From Methyloglobulus sp. (GTDB lineage: Bacteria; Pseudomonadota; Gammaproteobacteria; Methylococcales; Methylomonadaceae), in assembly GCA_013141505.1 (NCBI GenBank), contig JABFQX010000035.1, positions 1 to 44,178 of the forward strand: a DNA stretch of 44,178 nucleotides, written 5' to 3'. The stretch's first letter is position 1. Each line of letters opens with the position of its first letter. The notes beneath the pieces are model-generated. The model saw only the letters and a program-made list of their open reading frames with translations, did no database searches and had not been told where the DNA came from. This document shows positions 1-7,424 of this stretch, one piece after another. The position numbers and the translations under genes were made by a program.

Positions 1-320
1 GCCTGAAAAAAGGCAAATGCCATTCATTACAGACCTATAGCCTCAATTTAGGAACAATACACACTCAATTCTATCTTCGGCAACTTCTGACAGGAGCTTT
101 CCAGTACTCATGAGATATGCGGGCTAGGTGCATTATAACTTTTCCCATTGTTGTAAATGCTTGGTCACAACTTACCGGCACTAGCATATCTAATGCCAAC
201 AGTAGCGTATTTTTGTCCCCTTTTTAAATCCGCCAGCGCTGGGATTAGTTTGTTTTATTTATCACTCAGTGTTTAGTTTTTTCAAGTCTAAAATTGGAAG
301 ATGTTTTTTTAATACTAACA
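1..320. other. non-coding stretch, no gene recognised
   Basis: I see no open frame with a recognisable product here on either strand. The sequence is AT-rich and ends where the IS66-like remnant begins. No convincing promoter or hairpin stands out. Confidence 0.5.
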
Positions 321-424
321 TCACACAAACGCCATCCCTGAACAGGGTGCCTTTCCCAACGTCGCCTGCACTATCATCGATAAGCCGTCAATGCCCCGGT
401 GCATATTGATCGGTGCGACCGACA
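321..424 (-). pseudogene. IS66-family TnpB remnant
   Basis: Directly downstream of the IS66-like TnpA frame, and in the same frame after its stop, the minus strand reads a short segment containing INMHRGIDGLSMIVQ. This resembles the start of IS66 TnpB (Orf2), where a 'D.R.G.DGL..LV' pattern is typical. The segment stops after about 34 codons, while full TnpB is around 115 residues. I infer a decayed remnant of an IS66 element whose tnpC and right end are gone. The family call rests on this one short motif and on its position next to the tnpA-like frame. Confidence 0.5.
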
Positions 425-425
425 G

Positions 426-737
426 TCAGATTTGCGTGAGTTCGCCGATCAAACAAGCCCTCGCAGTAATGTCAACAGCCACTGCGCCGATATCGTTTCC
501 GGTAACCCAATCGGTGCCCTGCTTCAGCCTTAATACCAGCGATCGAGTTTGAGTAGGACTTTTAATGCTTTCATTGCTTAACGTCACCGGTTTGTCATCA
601 TCCCATGTCTTCCGGTACTCAGACAACCGGATGATGAAGCTCTTATAGTTGAGTTGATGCTGCCGACAATACACCTGTCTCAAACTACTGCCTTGCCAAG
701 TTTCTATATGTGTCCGCCATTCTTTATTAACCGGCAT
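426..737 (-). CDS. IS66-family accessory protein TnpA-like (probably non-functional remnant)
   Basis: The 103-residue product begins MPVNKEWRTHIETWQGSSLR and continues with QVYCRQHQLNYKSFIIRLSEYR. This W..HI..W..S.LSQ..YCR.H.L....F pattern is the helix-turn-helix start of IS66 Orf1 proteins. The family size is about 100-140 residues, so the frame may be nearly full length. Its tail (TDWVTGNDIGAVAVDI) is also Orf1-like. The following tnpB is broken and no tnpC is visible, so the element cannot move by itself. I see no terminal repeats that would fix its boundaries. Confidence 0.6.
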   Translation of the reverse strand: MPVNKEWRTHIETWQGSSLRQVYCRQHQLNYKSFIIRLSEYRKTWDDDKPVTLSNESIKSPTQTRSLVLRLKQGTDWVTGNDIGAVAVDITARACLIGELTQI

Positions 738-1055
738 CTTCTATACCCCTGCTAAATAGCAGAGCATGATCGAATGTGGCTTATATGCTAAATCGACCAG
801 CTCGGACGCATACAGTGAAATGCAAGGGCTTTAAGGTTCAGATCAAGAATCAAGCTTTCGAGGGTTGCACTTAGCTGTTTTACATTACCAACGTTTTAAA
901 CTTCCATCACCTTCGGTTTAAGGTAGAAAATTGAATATTAACCCTATCCGATATTTTTTTGCCACTGGTTGCTTTCAAGGAAGTCATCTCCTTGTAAAGA
1001 CAACCGATAAGGTGATATTTTTGGAAAATCAAAATAATTGAATTACTGAATCACA
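738..1055. other. non-coding stretch between IS66 remnant and small membrane gene
   Basis: No coding frame or RNA is recognised here. The stretch may contain the decayed left end of the IS66 element and the promoter of the small gene at 1056, but I cannot point to a convincing -35/-10 pair. Confidence 0.4.
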
Positions 1056-1232
1056 ATGAATACAGTTTCTAGCTGGGCCAGAATCAAATGTGCAATAGTC
1101 TTTCTTGTGTTTATGGTTTTTAGTGTAGGCCCTATTCCTATTACCAGTACAATCGGCTTGCTCGTAGTCCTATTTAGGCCAGCCTGGTTTAAAACGCTCG
1201 TTGATAAAATTTATTCAGACAAGGACGGCTGA
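1056..1232 (+). CDS. small hydrophobic protein, 58 aa, unknown function
   Basis: An ATG-initiated frame encodes 58 residues and ends in TGA. It starts MNTVSSWARIKCAIVFLVFM and has two hydrophobic stretches, at about residues 11-25 and 30-42. These are separated by the short turn GPIPITS, and a basic/aromatic tail (RPAWFKTLVDKIY) follows. The pattern of a membrane hairpin followed by 'FRPxWF..LV..IY' looks like a real small inner-membrane protein rather than a chance frame. I do not know its function. No clear ribosome site is seen. It lies on the same strand as the hydroxylase-like gene 160 bp downstream. Confidence 0.5.
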   Translation: MNTVSSWARIKCAIVFLVFMVFSVGPIPITSTIGLLVVLFRPAWFKTLVDKIYSDKDG

Positions 1233-1395
1233 TTCTTTTGATTCCTTTGGTTAATAGTGGTCTTGATCAGAAATTTTGGAGCAAGATCAATACATGCATA
1301 GCTCCCATCCAAGTGCACGTGAATAGAATTTTTAATTTTATTCTTGATAATGCCATGATCGTCAACTTCCTCTATAACAACTTCCCTAAAGCCCG

Positions 1396-1878
1396 GTGCT
1401 GACCTCAGTCCTTCAATTCTTTCTGGGTTTGTTATATGCCAATGCTGGTGAATGGCTTATGCACAAATATATCCTTCATGGTCTGGGGAGTAAAACGCAC
1501 AGCTTCTGGTCCTATCACTTAAATGAACATCACGCTGTTTGTGTGCGTCATAGGATGATTGATCCAGGCTATCAAAAAATAACATTAAAAACCTGGAATA
1601 CCCAAAGTAAGGAACTGGTTGTGTTGGCCAGTATAGTGTTGCTGCACATGCCGCTGTTTTGGATATTTCCCGCATTTATCAGTGCTGTCTATGTGTCTTT
1701 GGCACTCTATTACTACAATCATCGTAAAGCCCACCTGGAGCCGGTTTGGGCTAAGCGGCATTTGCGTTGGCATTATGAACACCATCTGGGTGGAAATATA
1801 AGTGCAAATTGGTGTGTCACTTGGCCGTTGTTCGATTATCTTCTGAAAACCCGTGTTAAAAGCAAAATTCAGGATTGA
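1396..1878 (+). CDS. fatty acid hydroxylase superfamily-like membrane protein
   Basis: The 160-residue protein has four histidine-rich boxes: HKYILHG (about 24-30), HLNEHH (about 41-46), HRKAH (about 109-113) and HLRWHYEHH (about 122-130). Two hydrophobic segments lie between them, at about residues 73-105. This is the arrangement of membrane di-iron oxygenases of the fatty acid hydroxylase / sterol desaturase superfamily, and the length is at the short end for this group. The substrate cannot be read from the sequence; a membrane lipid, sterol or carotenoid is possible. The first available start is GTG at 1396 and no strong ribosome site precedes it, so the N-terminus is uncertain by a few codons. 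It has no obvious operon partner. Confidence 0.7.
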   Translation: MLTSVLQFFLGLLYANAGEWLMHKYILHGLGSKTHSFWSYHLNEHHAVCVRHRMIDPGYQKITLKTWNTQSKELVVLASIVLLHMPLFWIFPAFISAVYVSLALYYYNHRKAHLEPVWAKRHLRWHYEHHLGGNISANWCVTWPLFDYLLKTRVKSKIQD

Positions 1879-2004
1879 TCATCTAAATTACCGATGTGTA
1901 ATGGCAATAGTGGAGTCGAAAACATTAAGCCACATAGTATTTGAATGTCTCCTTATGAGATTTTTTAAGCGAAGGTCGAAGGGTCTATTTGGGTCGAAAT
2001 TGGC

Positions 2005-2010
2005 CTTCAA
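2005..2010. repeat. target-site duplication of the IS21 element (left copy)
   Basis: CTTCAA directly precedes the left end of the IS21 element and is repeated at 4429-4434 directly after its right end. IS21-family elements usually duplicate 4-8 bp, so the two copies fix the element borders and suggest a simple, fairly recent insertion. Confidence 0.8.
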
Positions 2011-2062
2011 TGTTCGGCGACAATTACCCTGTCCGGTTTGGCGACAACTATCTTGACCGGTT
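2011..2062 (+). repeat. IS21 left terminal inverted repeat region
   Basis: This stretch starts TGTTCGGCGACAATTACCCT and contains two related internal repeats (CGACAATTACCCTGTCCGG and CGACAACTATCTTGACCGG). Its reverse complement aligns over about 50 bp with the right end at 4377-4428. These should be transposase binding repeats. Confidence 0.75.
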
Positions 2063-2111
2063 GAACGATACGTAGGACAACGGTGTATTTCAATTTATTT
2101 GGAGTCCGCCC

Positions 2112-3629
2112 TTGCCTGGAAAACGTATCACTCAGCAACAAGAGAGTTTATATATGAGCAAACGTCAACAAGGGAAAAGCCAAGAAACCGCGTCAGCTAA
2201 AGCCGCTATTTCAGAGCGATCAGGCCGCCGAATCGAAAAAGGTGAACGCCATTGTGTTCCAGGGGAGCGCCATTGGCGCACACGTGAAGATCCTTTAGAG
2301 GCCATTTGGGGAACAGAATTGCTGCCCCTGTTAGAGAAAGAACCCCGGCTAACCGGGCTGACGCTTTGGGAATACCTGGATGACCATCACGCGGGACAAT
2401 TCCCCTACCAGGTCTTGCGGACCCTCCAGCGCCGCGTCAAACATTGGAAAGCCACCCAGGGCCCCGATAAGGTTGTTATCTTCCGCCAGTCAGTGCCCGC
2501 AGGTCAGCAGGGCTTATCGGACTTTAGCCATCCGAACACTGAAATCACACTCCAGGGCGAAGCCTTTGTACATCTGTTGTACCAGTTCCGGCTGGCTTAT
2601 AGTGGTTGGCGGTATGTACAAGTTACCTTAGGCGGTGAAAGTTATTCGGCGTTGGCCGATGGCTTGCAGTCGGCCTTGTCGCGCGCGGGCGGCAGCCCCA
2701 TCGAACACCGCACTGACAGTTTAAGTGCGGCTTTTAACAATCATGCCGAAGAGCAGGAGCTGACGCAGTCTTATAAAGACCTCTGTACGCACTATAACCT
2801 GCAGGCCACGCGTAATAATCTCGGCGTAAGCCATGAAAACGGCGCGATTGAGTGTGCGCATGGTTCTTTCAAGCACCGCCTGGACCAAGCCCTGAAGCTG
2901 AGGGGCAGTGCTGACTTTGCGTCCATCAAAGCCTACCAAGCCTTTCTGGACACCGTCACCCGGCGCTTAAACAAACGTTGTCAGGGTCGCTTTATCGACG
3001 AACAGTCGGCATTACAAGCCTTGCCTTATGGGCGTTTTAGGGACTATACCGAGATCAGTCTCAAAGTAACCCGCAGCAGTACCCTGGAAGTCAAAAGGGT
3101 GCTTTATAGCGTCCCCTCACGGATGATTGGCGAAACTGTCCGTGTCCATGTTTATCATGATCGCTTGGCCTTTTATATTGGCCAAACCTTAACCGGCACA
3201 CTGCCGCGGGTTTACCTCAAAGCGGGGCAAGGACGCGGACGCTGCATTGATTACCGCCATATCATCCATAGCTTGTCCGCCAAGCCCCAGGCCTTTAGGT
3301 TTTTAAGGTTCCGGGATGAACTGTTGCCCACCGAGGCTTATCGGGCTTTATGGCGGCACTGCGAACAACAGTTTGACATCAGGGACGCCTGCAAATGGAT
3401 CGTAGGGGTGCTCCGTATCGCCATGGATCACGACTGCGAGGAACGGTTAGGCGGAGAATTAATCGCCCGCGTTGACAACAACAGGCCGCTGCCTAGCCTG
3501 AAGGCGTTACAAGAGCGTTATCTAGGAAAACAACACATACCTGCCATTCCTGGGCGGCAACACGAGCTGGCGGGCTATGACCGCCTTCTGCAGGGCCGCT
3601 GGTATCAGCCGGAGGTGGGCCGTGCCTGA
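2112..3629 (+). CDS. istA: IS21-family transposase IstA
   Basis: The 505-residue product has the size and layout of IstA: an N-terminal DNA-binding part (ITQQQESLYMSKRQQGKSQE), an rve-type DDE catalytic core and a C-terminal Mu-like domain. Candidate catalytic residues are D in GLSDFSH (about 137), D in HRTDSLSAAF (about 197) and E in NGAIECAHG (about 248). Start choice: TTG at 2112 is preceded by GGAG at 2101-2104 with 7-nt spacing; an internal ATG at 2154 is the alternative. The 3' end overlaps istB by 8 bp, as is common in this family, suggesting coupled translation. IstA performs strand transfer with help from the IstB ATPase. Confidence 0.9.
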   Translation: MPGKRITQQQESLYMSKRQQGKSQETASAKAAISERSGRRIEKGERHCVPGERHWRTREDPLEAIWGTELLPLLEKEPRLTGLTLWEYLDDHHAGQFPYQVLRTLQRRVKHWKATQGPDKVVIFRQSVPAGQQGLSDFSHPNTEITLQGEAFVHLLYQFRLAYSGWRYVQVTLGGESYSALADGLQSALSRAGGSPIEHRTDSLSAAFNNHAEEQELTQSYKDLCTHYNLQATRNNLGVSHENGAIECAHGSFKHRLDQALKLRGSADFASIKAYQAFLDTVTRRLNKRCQGRFIDEQSALQALPYGRFRDYTEISLKVTRSSTLEVKRVLYSVPSRMIGETVRVHVYHDRLAFYIGQTLTGTLPRVYLKAGQGRGRCIDYRHIIHSLSAKPQAFRFLRFRDELLPTEAYRALWRHCEQQFDIRDACKWIVGVLRIAMDHDCEERLGGELIARVDNNRPLPSLKALQERYLGKQHIPAIPGRQHELAGYDRLLQGRWYQPEVGRA

Positions 3630-4359
3630 AACCATTGAGCTATTACTAAAAGCACTCAAGCTGCCCACGTTTGTTCGATATTACCAGCGCCATCAAGAAC
3701 AGGCCATTGCGGAAGGTCACGGCCACATCCGCTATCTGTCGGGGCTTTGTGAACAGGAAGCGGCAGACCGTTATCAAAAGCGCGTACAAAAATGGACGAG
3801 CGAAGCAAAGTTGCCCACCGGCAAAAGCTTTGCCAACCTGAGCCTGACCGAACTTAGTGCACCCGTTCAACAACAGGTGATCGCCCTGAAAGATCAGACG
3901 GATTGGGCGCACCGTGCCGGAAATGTCTTGTTGATTGGGCCTTCTGGGGTCGGTAAATCACATATTGCCGCCGCCATCGCCAGCCGGTTGATCGAGCAGA
4001 ACGTCCGTGTGAAGTGGTTCTCCGCCATGGCATTGGTGCAAAGCCTGCAACAGGCCAAGCGCGACCTGGATTTGATGACTGCACTGACACGGCTAGATAA
4101 ATACCAAGTCCTGGTTATCGATGATATTGGCTATGTCAAAAAAACCGATGCGGAAACCCAGGTGCTGTTTGAATTCATTGCCCATCGTTATGAAAGCGGT
4201 AGCCTGATCATTACTTCTAACCAACCGTTCAGCCAGTGGGATCATATCTTTCCGGACACCATGATGACCGTTGCGGCTATTGACCGCATTATCCACCACG
4301 CCACTATTATTGAAATTGAAGGAGAAAGTTATCGAAAAAAACAGAGCCTAAAAAAGTAA
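3622..4359 (+). CDS. istB: IS21-family helper ATPase IstB
   Basis: This is a 245-residue AAA+ ATPase with Walker A GPSGVGKSH (about residues 105-113) and Walker B VLVIDDIGY (about 162-170), followed by the sensor-like SLIITSNQPF. The length is normal for IstB. The start is taken as GTG at 3622, because GGAGGT at 3611-3616 sits 5 nt upstream and the resulting N-terminus (MPETIELLLKALKLPTFV) matches the family. An in-frame ATG at 3577 would add 15 unlikely residues. IstB regulates target choice and stimulates IstA. It overlaps the end of istA. Confidence 0.9.
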   Translation: MPETIELLLKALKLPTFVRYYQRHQEQAIAEGHGHIRYLSGLCEQEAADRYQKRVQKWTSEAKLPTGKSFANLSLTELSAPVQQQVIALKDQTDWAHRAGNVLLIGPSGVGKSHIAAAIASRLIEQNVRVKWFSAMALVQSLQQAKRDLDLMTALTRLDKYQVLVIDDIGYVKKTDAETQVLFEFIAHRYESGSLIITSNQPFSQWDHIFPDTMMTVAAIDRIIHHATIIEIEGESYRKKQSLKK

Positions 4360-4376
4360 CCCATTTTTTTAACTAA

Positions 4377-4434
4377 AACCGGACAGGATAATTGTCGTCA
4401 GTTCGGCCAGGGTAGTTGACGCGGGACACTTCAA
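4377..4434 (-). repeat. IS21 right terminal repeat region and right target duplication
   Basis: The reverse complement of 4377-4428 begins TGTCCCGCGTCAACTACCCT and aligns with the left end. The CTTCAA target duplication follows at 4429-4434. Confidence 0.75.
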
Positions 4435-4567
4435 ATAAGCTGAAAAACATTTGTACTGGAGCGTCAGCTATTGAGGAAGGTCGATACTCATCTAAAGATG
4501 AATTAATCACCGAAAAAAATAATCTCAGTTCCATATTGAATGGTCGAAGTTTCGTATGGTATCGTTA

Positions 4568-4586
4568 TAGCTAGATTATCTAGCTA
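4568..4586. promoter_or_regulatory. palindromic operator candidate of the Phd/PIN pair
   Basis: TAGCTAGAT-T-ATCTAGCTA is a perfect 9-bp inverted repeat with a 1-nt centre. It ends 13 bp before the antitoxin start. Antitoxins of the Phd/YefM and VapB types bind such palindromes to repress their own operon, so I infer an autoregulatory site. A core promoter is not clear. Confidence 0.6.
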
Positions 4587-4599
4587 GATGAGGGTTTTT

Positions 4600-4857
4600 A
4601 TGAAAAGCGACCAATGGTCAGTGCAAGATGCCAAAAACAAATTCAGCGCCGTTGTAGACGCAGCCGAGCACGGTAAAGCCCAACTCGTTACCCGTCGTGG
4701 AATACCGACAGCTGTGGTTATCTCCGTAGGGGAGTTTGAAAAACTAAAACAGTTGGAAGCTCAACAGTTGCCGACTTTTATAGACCACCTTCTTAGTATG
4801 CCAACCGATGATGGTGAGTTCGAACGTATACCAGTTAGGCTCAGAGAGCTTGACTAA
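4600..4857 (+). CDS. type II antitoxin, Phd/YefM family
   Basis: The 85-residue protein starts MKSDQWSVQDAKNKFSAVVD and continues with LVTRRGIPTAVVISVGEFEKL, the signature of the Phd/YefM fold: an N-terminal DNA-binding part, with the C-terminal part wrapping the toxin. ATG at 4600 is preferred over ATG at 4588, because GAGGG lies about 5 nt upstream and the family begins at this point. The stop overlaps the toxin start by one base (TAATG), so the two are translationally coupled. The palindrome just upstream should be its own operator. Confidence 0.85.
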   Translation: MKSDQWSVQDAKNKFSAVVDAAEHGKAQLVTRRGIPTAVVISVGEFEKLKQLEAQQLPTFIDHLLSMPTDDGEFERIPVRLRELD

Positions 4858-5282
4858 TGGCTTTCCTGTTAGACACGGATATCCTGTCGGCGATACGACG
4901 CAAACAATGCGACCCGAACTTGGAGCATTGGTTTCAGAATAACCGAACCGCCGATATTTATTTGAGTGTCGTAACCATCGGCGAAGTTGAGAGGGGCATA
5001 ACCCGTCAAAAACAAGTTAATCCAGAATTTGCACAAATATTGGAAAATTGGCTAGAAGGAATATTAGCCCGTTACGGGCAACGGATATTGCCCTTGACGA
5101 TCGCAATTGCAAAACGTTGGGGTCGTTTAAGTGGTGACTTGGGCCATGATAGCGCAGACCTAATGATTGCGGCTACTGCGCTGGAGCACAATCTTGTGGT
5201 CGTGACACGCAATGTGCGGCATTTCGAACCTACAAAGGTCAACTTAATTAATCCGTTTTTGGATGGCCATATTGAATCGTGA
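4857..5282 (+). CDS. type II toxin, PIN-domain ribonuclease (VapC/FitB-like)
   Basis: The 141-residue PIN domain has the expected acidic residues: D in LLDTDILSAI (about 7 and 9), E in IGEVERGI (about 42-44), D in HDSADLMIAATAL (about 101-104), and D/N positions near VVVTRNVRHFEP. PIN toxins are Mg-dependent ribonucleases, and FitB/VapC members cleave tRNA or other structured RNA. The pairing of a Phd-like antitoxin with a PIN toxin in one operon is common. The normal length and all key residues suggest an intact toxin. Confidence 0.85.
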   Translation: MAFLLDTDILSAIRRKQCDPNLEHWFQNNRTADIYLSVVTIGEVERGITRQKQVNPEFAQILENWLEGILARYGQRILPLTIAIAKRWGRLSGDLGHDSADLMIAATALEHNLVVVTRNVRHFEPTKVNLINPFLDGHIES

Positions 5283-5629
5283 AGATCTGTATACTACGTA
5301 CAATGCTCTCAGAATATCGTAAATTTATTTATGGACAAGTTGACGTTAACGGCATCAATTTACGCTCCATTTAAAATAGATTTGTATTTTCAATAGATTA
5401 CCTCTCTTCTCGATAGCCGACATTGGCTCATTTCAACCATTTTGGGAAGACGGCTATAACCAGCCCCTCACCTTTTCAATTAAGCTGCCGCTCAATAAAA
5501 TAATTGGCTATGGCCTTGTTTTATTAAAGCAGAAGAGAATAGATTGATGTTTCAAACTGTATCCATAAGCATTTATGGCTAACGATAACTGCAAATAACC
5601 TGTAAATGTAATTCTGGATTTAGATTAGA
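5283..5629. other. intergenic stretch downstream of pgaD and the PIN toxin
   Basis: No gene is recognised. The region lies between the convergent 3' ends of the toxin gene and the pga operon. An inverted repeat AAATAACCT (5593-5601) / AGGTTATTT (5632-5640) straddles the pgaD stop with a 30-nt loop and no T-run, so it is a weak terminator candidate at best. ATAGCCG and CGGCTAT also pair around 5413-5457. Confidence 0.4.
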
Positions 5630-6073
5630 TTAGGTTATTTCAACTTTGTAAATATGACCGCTTGCATTATCGTGACTCACCACCATGCTTTTGGCTTGGC
5701 GCCAATTTTTTTCATCTTGCTGTTTGTAGACCGCAGGCAATACGGGTATTGAAGGTTTGATTTTCTGTTTCTGCAATGCGTGATGCCGATGATGCTTGCC
5801 TATCCACTGTAACAAAGACCAAGCGACAAATACTGCGATCATGGCAAACACCATTTCAGCATGAGAACCTAATGTTACGATCAGTTCCATAATTAAACTT
5901 GACGCGGCGGACGTTGCTACTACCTGGGGTGAACCTACAAGCTGGGTAATTGCAGCGAAAAGCGGCAGCCACAGATAAAGCCAGAAAGCCCAGGCAAAAC
6001 TAGTTAGCATGTTACCGAGCAAGCGCTTGAACAATGATTGATGGGCATATTGGTCGAGTATTAAAGTATGCAT
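5630..6073 (-). CDS. pgaD: PgaD, c-di-GMP-responsive partner of the PNAG synthase
   Basis: This is a 147-residue inner-membrane protein with two strongly hydrophobic segments (about 20-45 and 70-92), a basic region after the second one (GKHHRHHALQKQKIK) and a hydrophilic tail. The E. coli PgaD is 137 residues. It is the last gene of the pgaABCD operon, 25 bp after pgaC. In E. coli, PgaC and PgaD bind c-di-GMP together and form the active synthase. Identification rests mainly on position, length and two-helix topology, since PgaD sequences vary strongly. The N-terminal 'LILDQYAHQSLFKRLLGN' fits the family's 'LI......S..QR..D' type start only loosely. Confidence 0.75.
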   Translation of the reverse strand: MHTLILDQYAHQSLFKRLLGNMLTSFAWAFWLYLWLPLFAAITQLVGSPQVVATSAASSLIMELIVTLGSHAEMVFAMIAVFVAWSLLQWIGKHHRHHALQKQKIKPSIPVLPAVYKQQDEKNWRQAKSMVVSHDNASGHIYKVEIT

Positions 6074-6098
6074 AATTATTCCTTATGTAGTTGATTGA

Positions 6099-7424
6099 TT
6101 ATAAATGTGTAACACCGCGATCCGGGCTAACCCAGCGAGCCCGTAGCCCTCGTTTGCGTAACAAAGTTTTAGGAATAGCGACGATTATGGTCAACATATT
6201 CACCAACCAGAAACCGAACGGATACCAAATCGTCCAGATGTAATAGCGCATGAGTTGGTGGTCATAGCGGCAATCCAAAAGCAAACTCACCAGCATTTGC
6301 AACAAACAGGTTGTTCCAATGATTACGCCACTGTATTCGGGCAATAATGAGGTCATTGAATTTACCGATGTACTTGAAGTAATTGAAGCGCTTGAAGCTT
6401 CTGAAACACTAGTTATTATTTGGTACATATAAGCCATGACATCAATGCAATAAGCCGCTAACACGACAGTCACTGAACATGCCCAGAGAACACTCAGGAT
6501 GTGCTCAAAAAACAAGGGCCAAACCGGGTAAGAGCGCCAATCGCGGAACATGCCTTTGTATTTGCCGATGATTTGCAGGCCGCCCATCGCCCAGCGCAGG
6601 CGCTGATTCCAAAGCCCGTTCATCGTTTCCGGCATCAGAATCCACGCCAATGCACGTGGCTCAAACCGAACATCCCAGCCCCGCAATTGCAGCTTCCAAG
6701 TAATATCCATGTCTTCGGTCAGCATGTCTTGGCTCCAAAAATCAACATCTTTGAGAGCGCTTTGCCGAAATGCGGTAATCACCCCAGATGCTGTAAACAA
6801 TTGCCGATAAAATACCCTCTGGGCGCGTTTAATTAGCCCAACAAGGGATGAAAACTCACCCACTTGTAATCTTCCCAATAATGTTGAACGGGTGCGAATC
6901 CGCGGATTACCCGTCACGGCACCGACCCGTGGCTCAGATAGAAAATGTTGGACAAATAAGGGAATAGCATCATGGTCGAGGAGCGCATCACCGTCTATCC
7001 CGATGATGTAATCGCTATCCGCCAAATAAGCGGCGGTGTTAAGCGCAACCGATTTTCCCTGATTTTTAGCCAAGTGGATTACCCGAAGCCGTGGATGATG
7101 GAGCGCCATCTCATCCAAGGTTGCGCCTGTATTATCCGTACTGCCGTCATTCACAGCGAGAACTTCATAATTGGGATAATTCATATCCATCAAATGGCCT
7201 ATGACTTCCCGTACATGGTCTTCTTCATTGAAACAAGGCACGACGATGCTGACTTTTGGGTTTACTGGAAGTTGAATGTTTTTCGGTTTCCTATATTCGT
7301 ATCGGAAATAAAACCACAAAGCGCCGATAGTCCATAAATAAGCCATAAACAAGGGGTAATAGTAAGTAAAGCCCAATAATAATTGGAGGACATGCAATAC
7401 GTTTTGGCTTAGTAATTCAATCAT
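6099..7424 (-). CDS. pgaC: poly-beta-1,6-N-acetylglucosamine synthase PgaC (GT2)
   Basis: The 441-residue family-2 glycosyltransferase equals the length of E. coli PgaC. Catalytic motifs are present: VVPCFNEE (61-68), VNDGSTDNTG (91-100), GIDGDALLD (142-150) with the DxD, TED (236-238) and QRLRW (274-278). Membrane segments lie at about 8-42, 310-335 and in two C-terminal stretches. It polymerises UDP-GlcNAc at the inner membrane with PgaD. Its ATG overlaps the pgaB stop (ATGA, 7421-7424), so translation is coupled. One oddity is a Ser/Thr-rich run at about residues 339-360 between C-terminal membrane segments, which reads like a species-specific loop. Confidence 0.93.
   Translation of the reverse strand: MIELLSQNVLHVLQLLLGFTYYYPLFMAYLWTIGALWFYFRYEYRKPKNIQLPVNPKVSIVVPCFNEEDHVREVIGHLMDMNYPNYEVLAVNDGSTDNTGATLDEMALHHPRLRVIHLAKNQGKSVALNTAAYLADSDYIIGIDGDALLDHDAIPLFVQHFLSEPRVGAVTGNPRIRTRSTLLGRLQVGEFSSLVGLIKRAQRVFYRQLFTASGVITAFRQSALKDVDFWSQDMLTEDMDITWKLQLRGWDVRFEPRALAWILMPETMNGLWNQRLRWAMGGLQIIGKYKGMFRDWRSYPVWPLFFEHILSVLWACSVTVVLAAYCIDVMAYMYQIITSVSEASSASITSSTSVNSMTSLLPEYSGVIIGTTCLLQMLVSLLLDCRYDHQLMRYYIWTIWYPFGFWLVNMLTIIVAIPKTLLRKRGLRARWVSPDRGVTHL

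Larger units (their letters stand above)
2011..4428 (+). mobile_element. IS21-family insertion sequence, apparently complete (2418 bp)
   Basis: The element carries istA and istB in the usual overlapping order. It is bounded by related terminal sequences that begin TGTTCGGCGACAATTACC on the left and, as reverse complement, TGTCCCGCGTCAACTACC on the right. Similarity continues inward for about 50 bp, where both ends repeat a GACAA..ATCyTG.CCGGTT unit, typical of the multiple IstA binding repeats. CTTCAA flanks it on both sides. Both reading frames are open, so it may still be active. Confidence 0.9.

Noticed and set aside
1853-2056. 67-codon frame running into the IS21 left end
   Set aside because: It overlaps the hydroxylase end and the IS terminus; it is a chance frame.
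5593-5640. Inverted repeat AAATAACCT / AGGTTATTT after pgaD as terminator
   Set aside because: The loop is about 30 nt and there is no T-run; evidence is too weak for a terminator call.
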